From Nocardioides albus (GTDB lineage Bacteria; Actinomycetota; Actinomycetes; Propionibacteriales; Nocardioidaceae), in contig NZ_BMQT01000011.1 of assembly GCF_014648255.1 (NCBI RefSeq), positions 124,001-188,000 on the forward strand: 64,000 nt of DNA, in the 5' to 3' direction. This document shows, piece after piece, positions 57,835 through 64,000 of this stretch (positions are counted from its first letter, which is position 1; each line of letters opens with the position of its first letter). Under the pieces are notes generated by a model. That model was not told where the DNA came from, ran no database searches, and worked only from the letters and a program-made list of their open reading frames with translations. The position numbers and the translations under genes were made by a program.

Positions 57835-58785
57835 TCACAGGTGGTGCTTGTAGCTGTCGAAGTCCGCGTCCGGCTCACCGGTCGGCGCGAAATGGCTGAT
57901 GTTCTCGATGCTGGTGCCCCACTCGTCGCGCGGCTTCCAGACCGCCTCGACCCGCATCCCCATCCGGACCTCGTCGGCCGGGATGTCCAGGATGAGGTGC
58001 TGCAGCGCGATGTCGGCGCCGTCGAGGAGGACGTACGCGGAGACGTACGGCGGCTTGATCTTCTGCCCCAGGAACGGGACGTTGACGACGCAGAAGGTGG
58101 TCACCGTGCCGACGTGGGAGAGCTCGATCTCCTCTGCCGTCGGCACCCCATCGGTCGGGCAGGCGCCGCGCGGCGGCACGTAGACCTTCTGGCACTTCGG
58201 GCAGCGCTGACCCAGGATCTTGCCCTCGGCCAGGCCGCGGAAGAACGAGGACTCCTCGGGGGATGCGGCGTAGTGGTAGTCGAGGCTTACCGGGGTCACG
58301 ATCCGGCTGACGTCCTCGCCTCCGGCGGGTGCCGGGGTGCCTGGCTGGTCGCCGCCGTCGGCCTCGAAGACGAGGTCGTTGACCGAGCCGGTCCGCTCCT
58401 CGGCCCATCGGGCTCGGACCCTCATCCCGGTCTCGATGTCGTCGGGGGAGGCGACGTCGACGGCATGCAGCCACGGCGTGTCGGCGCCGTCGATGGTGAT
58501 CAGGGCGTACGCGAAGGGCCTCTCGAACGGCTGCCCGGCGACGGGCTCGCTGACCCAGGTCCACGAGGTGACCGTGCCAGTGTCGGGAAGCTCGACGAAC
58601 TCGGTCACGGCCTGGTGCGTGACCGGGTCGTACTCAGGGGGTGGGACTGCGACTCGACCGTCGCCGAGGCGGCCGCCGACGATGGTGGTGTCTCGTAGTC
58701 CGGTGAGGAAGCGGCCGATCACCGGGCCTGTGGATCTGGTGTAGTCGAAGGCGACCGTCACGGGTGCCTGCAAGGTGCGACTCAT
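57835..58785 (-). CDS. Tandem DUF35 OB-fold protein (Rv3521-like)
   Basis: 316 residues from the ATG at 58785. Two OB-fold DUF35 domains: the N-terminal one (about 1-140; TGTVTSWTWVSEPVAGQPFERPFAYALITIDGAD) has no zinc ribbon, the C-terminal one (about 160-316) has RCPKC followed by GACPTDG, so three cysteines and an Asp where a fourth cysteine is common. DUF35 proteins partner with Ltp-type aldolases. It is the first gene of the operon with ltp4 and ltp3 behind a perfect KstR operator. Confidence 0.85.
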   Translation of the reverse strand: MSRTLQAPVTVAFDYTRSTGPVIGRFLTGLRDTTIVGGRLGDGRVAVPPPEYDPVTHQAVTEFVELPDTGTVTSWTWVSEPVAGQPFERPFAYALITIDGADTPWLHAVDVASPDDIETGMRVRARWAEERTGSVNDLVFEADGGDQPGTPAPAGGEDVSRIVTPVSLDYHYAASPEESSFFRGLAEGKILGQRCPKCQKVYVPPRGACPTDGVPTAEEIELSHVGTVTTFCVVNVPFLGQKIKPPYVSAYVLLDGADIALQHLILDIPADEVRMGMRVEAVWKPRDEWGTSIENISHFAPTGEPDADFDSYKHHL

Positions 58786-58812
58786 GACAGAAAGTGAAAC
58801 ACGTTCTAGTAT
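58784..58812 (+). promoter_or_regulatory. Promoter of the LLM-HsdA-OYE operon
   Basis: ATGACA (58784-58789), 17-bp spacer, TAGTAT (58807-58812). The -35 overlaps the start codon of the divergent DUF35 gene. Confidence 0.6.
58795..58808. promoter_or_regulatory. KstR operator, perfect match
   Basis: TGAAACACGTTCTA, ten bases upstream of the DUF35 start codon and inside the plus-strand promoter spacer. One site can control both directions. Confidence 0.87.
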
Positions 58813-58846
58813 TGGCCACAACCTTTACGTGGTGACTAAGGAGTCG

Positions 58847-59896
58847 ATGAGAGTGAAGTTGGGGCTACAGCTTGGCTACTGGGGAGCACAGCCACCGACC
58901 GGTGTCGGCGAGCTGGTCGCCGCCGCGGAGGAGGCCGGGTTCGATGCGATCTTCACCGCCGAGGCCTGGGGGAGCGACGCGTTCACGCCGCTTGCCTGGT
59001 GGGGCCGGGAGACCTCCCGGGTCCGTCTCGGCACCTCGATCGTGCAGATGTCGGGACGTACGCCGACCTCGATCGCGATGCACGCGCTGACGATCGATCA
59101 TCTCTCCGGCGGCCGGTTCGTCCTCGGCCTCGGCGTGAGCGGCCCGCAGGTGGTCGAGGGGTGGTACGGCCAGCCGTTCGGCAAACCGCTGGCCCGCACC
59201 CGCGAGGTCGTCTCGATCATCCGCCAGGTGCTCGCTCGGGAGGCGCCGGTCACCAACGCCGGCCCGCACTACCCGATGCCCTTCAATGGTGAGGGCTCGG
59301 TCGGGCTCGGCAAGCCGCTCAAGTCGATCGTGCACCCGCTCCGCTCCGACATCCCGATCTGGCTCGGCGCGGAAGGGCCGAAGAACGTCGCCCAGACCGC
59401 CGAGATCGCCGACGGCTGGATCCCGATCTTCTACACCCCCCGGTCAGCCCCGATGTACGCCGACTGGCTGGCGGAGGGCTTCGCCCGACCCGGGGCACGG
59501 CGCACCGCCGACAACTTCGAGATCGCGGCGACCTGTCACCTCCAGGTCGTCTCCGACGCGGCGGAGAAACAGGCGGCGCTCGACGCGATGAAGCCGTTCG
59601 TGGCGCTCTACATGGGCGGGATGGGCGCCAAGGAGCAGAACTTCCACAACCAGGTCTTCGAGCGGATGGGCTATGCCGACCTCGCCGGCAAGGTCCAGGC
59701 CCTCTACCTGACCGGCGAGAAGGACAAGGCCACCGCGCTCATCCCTGACGATCTCGTCGACGACCTGCACATCATCGGCACCGAGGGCGAGGTGCGCGAG
59801 AAGGTGGCCCAGTGGGAGGAGACCGGTGTGACCACTCTGCTGCTGAGCCTCCGCTCGGCCGCCGAGGTCCACCGCATCGCCGAGGTGCTCGGGTGA
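58847..59896 (+). CDS. LLM-class F420-dependent oxidoreductase (Rv3520c-like)
   Basis: 349 residues from the ATG at 58847 with AAGGAG upstream; the frame is open further upstream through the promoter, which is not coding. LGLQLGYWGAQPPTGVGELVAAAEEAGFDAIFTAEAWGSDAF, RVRLGTSIVQMSGRTPTSIAMHALTIDHLSGGRFVLGLGVSGPQVVEGWYGQPFGKP. Rv3520c, next to Rv3521 in M. tuberculosis and in its KstR regulon, is alike in length and motif. It is a hydride transfer enzyme using reduced F420 or F420; the steroid substrate is not known. Confidence 0.87.
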   Translation: MRVKLGLQLGYWGAQPPTGVGELVAAAEEAGFDAIFTAEAWGSDAFTPLAWWGRETSRVRLGTSIVQMSGRTPTSIAMHALTIDHLSGGRFVLGLGVSGPQVVEGWYGQPFGKPLARTREVVSIIRQVLAREAPVTNAGPHYPMPFNGEGSVGLGKPLKSIVHPLRSDIPIWLGAEGPKNVAQTAEIADGWIPIFYTPRSAPMYADWLAEGFARPGARRTADNFEIAATCHLQVVSDAAEKQAALDAMKPFVALYMGGMGAKEQNFHNQVFERMGYADLAGKVQALYLTGEKDKATALIPDDLVDDLHIIGTEGEVREKVAQWEETGVTTLLLSLRSAAEVHRIAEVLG

Positions 59897-59927
59897 AGGC
59901 GGCGGGCTGCTCGGGGACTGCTCGCTG

Positions 59928-60785
59928 ATGGCGGTCTATGCCGTCACCGGCTCGGCCTCCGGCATGGGCGCCGCGGTCGTCGAGCGGCTCACCACCGCAG
60001 GGCACCGGGTCGTCACCGTCGACATCGCGGAGGCCGATGTGGTCGTCGACCTGTCGACGTCGCAGGGCCGGCGAGATGCCACCGAGAAGGTGCTCGCCGC
60101 CTGTGGTGGCCGGCTCGATGGCGCCGTCCTGGCAGCCGGACTCGGCCCGGCGCCGGGACGCCACCGACCCTCCTTGATCACCCAGGTCAACTACTTCGGC
60201 GTCGTCGAGCTCCTCGAAGGGTGGCGCGAAGCGCTCGCCGCCACTGGGGAGGCCAAGGTCGTGGTGTTCTCCAGCAACTCGACCACGACGATGCCGATGA
60301 TCCCGAGCCGGGCGGTCGCAGCGCTGCTGGAGGGCGACGCAGAGCGGGCGCTGAAGGCGTACCGGATCTTCGGAAAGGGCGCACCGGCGATGGCCTACGG
60401 CGCCTCGAAGGTCGCCGTCACCCGCTGGGTGCGACGGCGCGCGGTCGAGCCGGACTGGGTGCAGGCCGGGATCCGGCTCAACGCGATCGCGCCGGGCGCA
60501 GTGCTGACACCGCTCCTGGAGAAGCAGCTCGCCACGCCGGGCGAGGCGAAGGCGATCAGGTCGTTCCCGGTGCCGGCCGGCGGCTACGGCGACCCCGGGC
60601 TGCTCGCAGACTGGGTGATCCACATGCTCGGCCCCGCGGCTGACTTCATGGTCGGCAGCGTCGTCGTGGTCGACGGTGGTACCGATGCATGGTTCCGGGC
60701 CGACGACTGGCCGCGGCCGGTGCCCGGCAGACGACTGCGGGGCTATCTGCGCAGGATGCGCGAGTTCAGGAAGGCGAGACGATGA
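59928..60785 (+). CDS. SDR of the 3alpha-hydroxysteroid dehydrogenase (HsdA) type
   Basis: 285 residues. AVTGSASGMGAAVVERLTTAGHRVVTVDI cofactor loop, then VVVDLSTSQGRRDATEKVLAACGGRLDGAVLAAGLGP, which closely parallels the 3alpha-HSD/carbonyl reductase of Comamonas; NYFGVVELLEGW, SSNSTTT, YGASK, and RLNAIAPGAVLTPLLEKQL. It would interconvert 3alpha-hydroxy and 3-keto groups, for example of bile acids or 3alpha-androstanes. ATGA overlap with the OYE gene. Confidence 0.78.
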   Translation: MAVYAVTGSASGMGAAVVERLTTAGHRVVTVDIAEADVVVDLSTSQGRRDATEKVLAACGGRLDGAVLAAGLGPAPGRHRPSLITQVNYFGVVELLEGWREALAATGEAKVVVFSSNSTTTMPMIPSRAVAALLEGDAERALKAYRIFGKGAPAMAYGASKVAVTRWVRRRAVEPDWVQAGIRLNAIAPGAVLTPLLEKQLATPGEAKAIRSFPVPAGGYGDPGLLADWVIHMLGPAADFMVGSVVVVDGGTDAWFRADDWPRPVPGRRLRGYLRRMREFRKARR

Positions 60786-62017
60786 CCGACGCGGACGCGG
60801 TTCCAGGGACCGACCCGCTCGCTCCGGCGACGCTGGGCCCGGTGACCCTGCGCAACCGGGTGATCAAAGCGGCGACGTTCGAAGGTGCCTCACCCGACGC
60901 GCTCGTCTCGGACCGGCTGATCGACTACCACCTCGCCGTCGCCGAGGGCGGCGTCGGGATGACCACGGTCGCCTATCTCGCGGTGGCCCCGGAGGGGCGT
61001 ACGCATGCCGACTGCATCTACTGGCGACCCGCGGCGCTCCCCGGCCTGAGGAGGCTGACCGAGGAGGTCCACAAGACCGGCGCCAAGGTGTCCGCCCAGA
61101 TCGGTCACGCCGGACCGGTGGCAAACGCGAAGTCCAACGGTTCGCCGTCGCTGGCGCCTACGCGGTCGTTCAACGCACTGGGGATGGCGTTCAACCGCGC
61201 CGCCACCGCCGAGGACCTGGCGCGGGTCGTGGAGCAGCACGCCGATGCCGCCCGGATGGCGGTCGAGAGCGGCTTCGACGCGATCGAGGTGCACCTAGGG
61301 CACAACTATCTGCCGAGCTCGTTCCTCAGCCCCCGACTCAATCCGCGCACCGACGAGTTCGGCGGGCCGCTGGCCAACCGGGCCTCTTTTCCGCGCCGGA
61401 TCCTGGCCGCCGTACGTGAGGCCGTAGGCGACCAGGTCGCCGTGCTCGCGAAGATGAACATGCGCGACGGCTACCGCGGCGGGTTCGACCTGCCGGAGTC
61501 GGTGGAGTTCGCGCGCCTGATCGAGTCCGACGGCCACCTCGACGCGCTCGAGCTCACCGGCGGCTCTTCGTTCATGAACCCGATGTACCTGTTCCGCGGC
61601 GACGCTCCCTACCGCGAGATGGCGGCGAACATGCCGCTGCACCCGATGATCCGGATGGGCATGAGGTTGGTGGGGAAGCGCTTCTTCAAGGAGTACCCCT
61701 ACAAGCCGCTCTACTTCCTCGACAACGCCCGCGAGTTCCGCCGCGCCCTGAGCATGCCGCTGGTTCTCCTCGGCGGGGTCACCGACATGACCGGGATGCG
61801 GACCGCGATGGACGAGGGCTTCGAGTACGTCGCGATGGCCCGCGCGCTGCTTCGCGAGCCGGACCTGATCAACCGCCTCCGGGCCGACCCCTCGACCGTG
61901 TCGCGATGCACCCACTGCAACCTGTGCATGTCGACCATCTACCCGGGGACCCATTGCCACCTCGATACCGAGCACGTCTACGGTGAGGCTCACCCGATCC
62001 TGCTGCCCCCATCCTGA
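60782..62017 (+). CDS. Old yellow enzyme-family FMN oxidoreductase with Cys-cluster tail
   Basis: 411 residues. OYE barrel: LGPVTLRNRVIKAATFEGAS, AQIGHAGP, VHLGHNYLPSSFLSPRLNPRTDEFGGPLANR. A C-terminal cysteine group CTHCNLC...GTHC looks like the 4Fe-4S site of 2,4-dienoyl-CoA reductases and BaiCD/BaiH proteins, but the spacing differs and the FAD/NADPH domains of those 640-670-residue enzymes are missing. It may reduce or form an enone bond of a steroid with a separate electron donor. Confidence 0.8.
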   Translation: MTDADAVPGTDPLAPATLGPVTLRNRVIKAATFEGASPDALVSDRLIDYHLAVAEGGVGMTTVAYLAVAPEGRTHADCIYWRPAALPGLRRLTEEVHKTGAKVSAQIGHAGPVANAKSNGSPSLAPTRSFNALGMAFNRAATAEDLARVVEQHADAARMAVESGFDAIEVHLGHNYLPSSFLSPRLNPRTDEFGGPLANRASFPRRILAAVREAVGDQVAVLAKMNMRDGYRGGFDLPESVEFARLIESDGHLDALELTGGSSFMNPMYLFRGDAPYREMAANMPLHPMIRMGMRLVGKRFFKEYPYKPLYFLDNAREFRRALSMPLVLLGGVTDMTGMRTAMDEGFEYVAMARALLREPDLINRLRADPSTVSRCTHCNLCMSTIYPGTHCHLDTEHVYGEAHPILLPPS

Positions 62018-62031
62018 ACGCGAGGACCCAG

Positions 62032-62748
62032 ATGTCGATGCACTACGGACGTGCCCACCACCCGAAGGCTCCTGCGGGGTACATCCATGACGACATGACC
62101 AAGGCAGAGATCAAAGAGCGGGAGTCGAGCCTGGTGCCGCTGACCGACTCGGTGCGTCGGCTCGTCGACGCCGTCGTCCGCACGCAGGTTCCGGACTCGG
62201 TCCTCGACGACGTACGCACCCGGGTCGAGACGCTGGCCGAGGAGCTGCTCGCCGACGCGCTGCCTGGGCCGCACGGGGTCCGGTTCGGGCCCGACGGGGG
62301 CTTCCGCAACTACGGCAACCCGGTCGTCGGGAAGGGCAACGCCTTCGCCCCACCGCTGGCGGTCCAGCGCGACGGCGAGGACGTCTGGGCCGAGTTCGAG
62401 CTGGGACCGGCGTACGAGGGCCCGCCGGGACTGGTCCACGGTGGTGTCTCGGCGCTGATCCTCGACCAGCTGCTCGGCGAGGCCGCCTCGGCGGGTGGCC
62501 GGCCCGGGATGACCGGCACCCTGACCATCGTCTACAAGCAGGGGACCCCGCTCGGTCCGCTGTGCGGCGAGGCGCGGATCGAGTCGACCGAAGGCGTGAA
62601 GGCGGTCGTACGCGGCCGGCTGCTGACCCGGCCGGCAGATGGCTCCGACCCGGCGGTCTGCGTCGAGGCCGAGGGCATCTTCATCCTGCCTCGCTGGGCG
62701 CGCGAGGCGATGGCCGCAGCCGATCGGGAGCACGTCGGCGACGCCTGA
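62032..62748 (+). CDS. Hot-dog fold thioesterase (PaaI-like)
   Basis: 238 residues. A helical N-terminal part of about 120 residues (EIKERESSLVPLTDSVRRLVDAVV) precedes a PaaI-type hot-dog: FELGPAYEGPPGLVHGGVSALILDQLLGEAA, GTLTIVYKQGTPLGPLCGEARIES. The HGG-x-SA motif is the catalytic region. It would release CoA from a steroid or acyl thioester. It follows the OYE gene by 14 bp. Confidence 0.8.
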   Translation: MSMHYGRAHHPKAPAGYIHDDMTKAEIKERESSLVPLTDSVRRLVDAVVRTQVPDSVLDDVRTRVETLAEELLADALPGPHGVRFGPDGGFRNYGNPVVGKGNAFAPPLAVQRDGEDVWAEFELGPAYEGPPGLVHGGVSALILDQLLGEAASAGGRPGMTGTLTIVYKQGTPLGPLCGEARIESTEGVKAVVRGRLLTRPADGSDPAVCVEAEGIFILPRWAREAMAAADREHVGDA

Positions 62749-62767
62749 ACCTGCACCGCCGAGACTC

Positions 62768-62781
62768 TAGAACACGTTCTA
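62768..62781. promoter_or_regulatory. KstR operator, perfect match
   Basis: TAGAACACGTTCTA, fully palindromic, 21 bp before the acyl-CoA synthetase start. TAGTTT at 62780-62785 may be its -10. Confidence 0.87.
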
Positions 62782-62802
62782 GTTTCGCGATAAGGTGCGG
62801 GC

Positions 62803-64000
62803 ATGGATACCAGCCGCATCGGTCCCCACAACGGTCATCTGATGGTCTCGGCGCTGGAGCGCCACAAGAACCGTCCGATCATGATGGTCTCGACAGGCTC
62901 GACCTCCGATACTCCAGTCAGCCTGACCGGGGGAGAGGTCGCGGCGCGGATCAGCCAGTACGTCCAGGCATTCGAGGCGCTCGGTGCCGGCACAGGCACC
63001 GCGACCGCGCTGCTCGCGCTCAACCGTCCCGAGGTGCTCTTCATCCTCGGAGCGGGCCAGACCCAGGGGTTCCAGCGCACGTCGCTGCACCCGCTGGGGA
63101 GCGCCGAGGACCAGGCGTACGTCATCAACGACGCCGGGATCACCGGGATCGTCATCGACCCCTACTTCGCCGACCGCGCGGTCGAGCTGCTCGAGCTGTG
63201 CCCGGACCTCCAGCGCGTGCTCACCATCGGCCCGGTGCCGCCGCAGCTGGCCGGCGTCGGCGTCGACCTGGCCGCCGCCGCGGCGACCTACCCGGTCGAG
63301 CCGCTCCGGGCCCGGCTGCTGCCGCCGGGGCACGTCACCTCCATCACCTACACCGGCGGCACGACGGGAAAGCCGAAGGGCGTGATCGGGCTGTCGGGGT
63401 CGTTCGCGACGATGACCCAGGTTCAGCTCTCGGAGTGGGAGTGGCCCGAGTCGCCCCGCTTCCTGATGTGCACCCCGCTCTCCCACGCCGGCGCAGCCTT
63501 CTTCGTGCCGGTCGTGATCAAGGGCGGGACGCTGTTCGTGCTTCCGAGGTTCGATCCGGCCGAGGTGCTGGAGACCATCGAGCGGGAGCGGATCTCCTCC
63601 CTGATGGTGGTCCCGACGATGCTCTACGCCCTCCTGGACCACCCCGACTCCCACACCCGCGACCTCTCCTCGCTCGAGACCGTCTACTACGGCGCCTCCG
63701 CCATCAACCCGGTGCGCCTGGCCGAGGCGATCGAGCGATTCGGGCCGATCTTCGCGCAGTACTACGGCCAGTCCGAGGCGCCGATGGCGATCACCTACTT
63801 CGCCAAGGGCGACCATGTCGACGCCGAGGGCAAGCCGGTCACCGAGCGCCTCACCTCCTGCGGTCGCCCCTCGGCGCTGGTGCGGACAGCGCTGCTCGGT
63901 CCCGACGACAAGCCCGTCGCTCCCGGCGAGCCCGGTGAGATCTGTGTCGCCGGCCCGCTGCTCTCGGGCGGCTACTGGCAGCTACCCGAGGTCACCGCCG
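62803..64000 (+). CDS. AMP-binding acyl-CoA synthetase (FadD), 3' end outside window
   Basis: The first 399 residues are visible; the frame is open at the end of the window. Adenylate motif TSITYTGGTTGKPKGV (about residues 183-198), TPLSHAGAAFFVPVVIKGG, and YYGQSEAP (about 325). It activates a carboxylic acid as CoA thioester. A KstR operator in front and its place after a steroid module suggest a steroid acid as substrate (side chain or ring fragment). FadD19, FadD17 or FadD3 types cannot be separated from this part. Confidence 0.85.
   Translation, partial: MDTSRIGPHNGHLMVSALERHKNRPIMMVSTGSTSDTPVSLTGGEVAARISQYVQAFEALGAGTGTATALLALNRPEVLFILGAGQTQGFQRTSLHPLGSAEDQAYVINDAGITGIVIDPYFADRAVELLELCPDLQRVLTIGPVPPQLAGVGVDLAAAAATYPVEPLRARLLPPGHVTSITYTGGTTGKPKGVIGLSGSFATMTQVQLSEWEWPESPRFLMCTPLSHAGAAFFVPVVIKGGTLFVLPRFDPAEVLETIERERISSLMVVPTMLYALLDHPDSHTRDLSSLETVYYGASAINPVRLAEAIERFGPIFAQYYGQSEAPMAITYFAKGDHVDAEGKPVTERLTSCGRPSALVRTALLGPDDKPVAPGEPGEICVAGPLLSGGYWQLPEVTA

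Overview
The window is high-GC actinobacterial DNA. It carries Mce-associated proteins, KstR, F420-type LLM enzymes, many ATGA/GTGA gene overlaps and frequent GTG starts. Gene content and local order match the steroid catabolism loci of Mycobacterium and Rhodococcus. The secreted amylolytic genes and overall style suggest a soil genus such as Nocardioides; the genus is an inference.

Layout. (1) 1-7094: the end of an mce4-type import operon, an F420/FMN oxidoreductase, a ferredoxin, hsd4A and a 20beta-HSD-like SDR, two orphan membrane proteins, and the master repressor gene kstR. (2) 7259-15323: fadE34, a lipC-like esterase, and an operon for removal of the last three side-chain carbons (fused ChsE2-ChsE1, split ChsH2, ChsH1, Ltp2). 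(3) 15482-22215: an unrelated starch locus with a secreted alpha-amylase and a 1777-residue amylopullulanase. (4) 22687-30682: the ring pathway, with a Delta4(5alpha)-dehydrogenase, an Hsd4B-like hydratase, KstD and hsaADCB. (5) 30912-36904: SnoaL, LLM and GMC enzymes, an enoyl-CoA isomerase, and a small accessory trio. (6) 36976-47321: a TetR-CYP123-SDR-CYP51-ferredoxin-SnoaL-AldA-SDR-HIBDH-CMD-FprB block that parallels M. tuberculosis Rv0763c-Rv0771. (7) 47555-55032: a five-gene minus-strand set with fadA5, a GMC oxidoreductase and an aldehyde dehydrogenase, divergent from cyp125. (8) 55594-64000: ltp3-ltp4-DUF35 (Rv3523-Rv3521 order), divergent from an Rv3520c-like LLM enzyme, a 3alpha-HSD, an OYE-family protein, a thioesterase and a 3'-truncated acyl-CoA synthetase.

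Together these genes import sterols, oxidise C26 (CYP125), shorten the side chain by beta-oxidation and retro-aldol cleavage, and open rings A and B (KstD, HsaA-D). Ten perfect palindromes of form TNNAACNNGTTNNA and four near matches lie in the promoter gaps, so most of the window is probably one KstR regulon. The starch locus and the trio at 35318-36904 have no perfect site.

The most unusual observation is a set of intergenic repeat arrays at gene 3' ends. They have fixed periods of 21, 31 or 32 bp. Direct copies are always followed by inverted copies in register, so each array could fold into a regular nested ladder hairpin. I do not recognise this element class.
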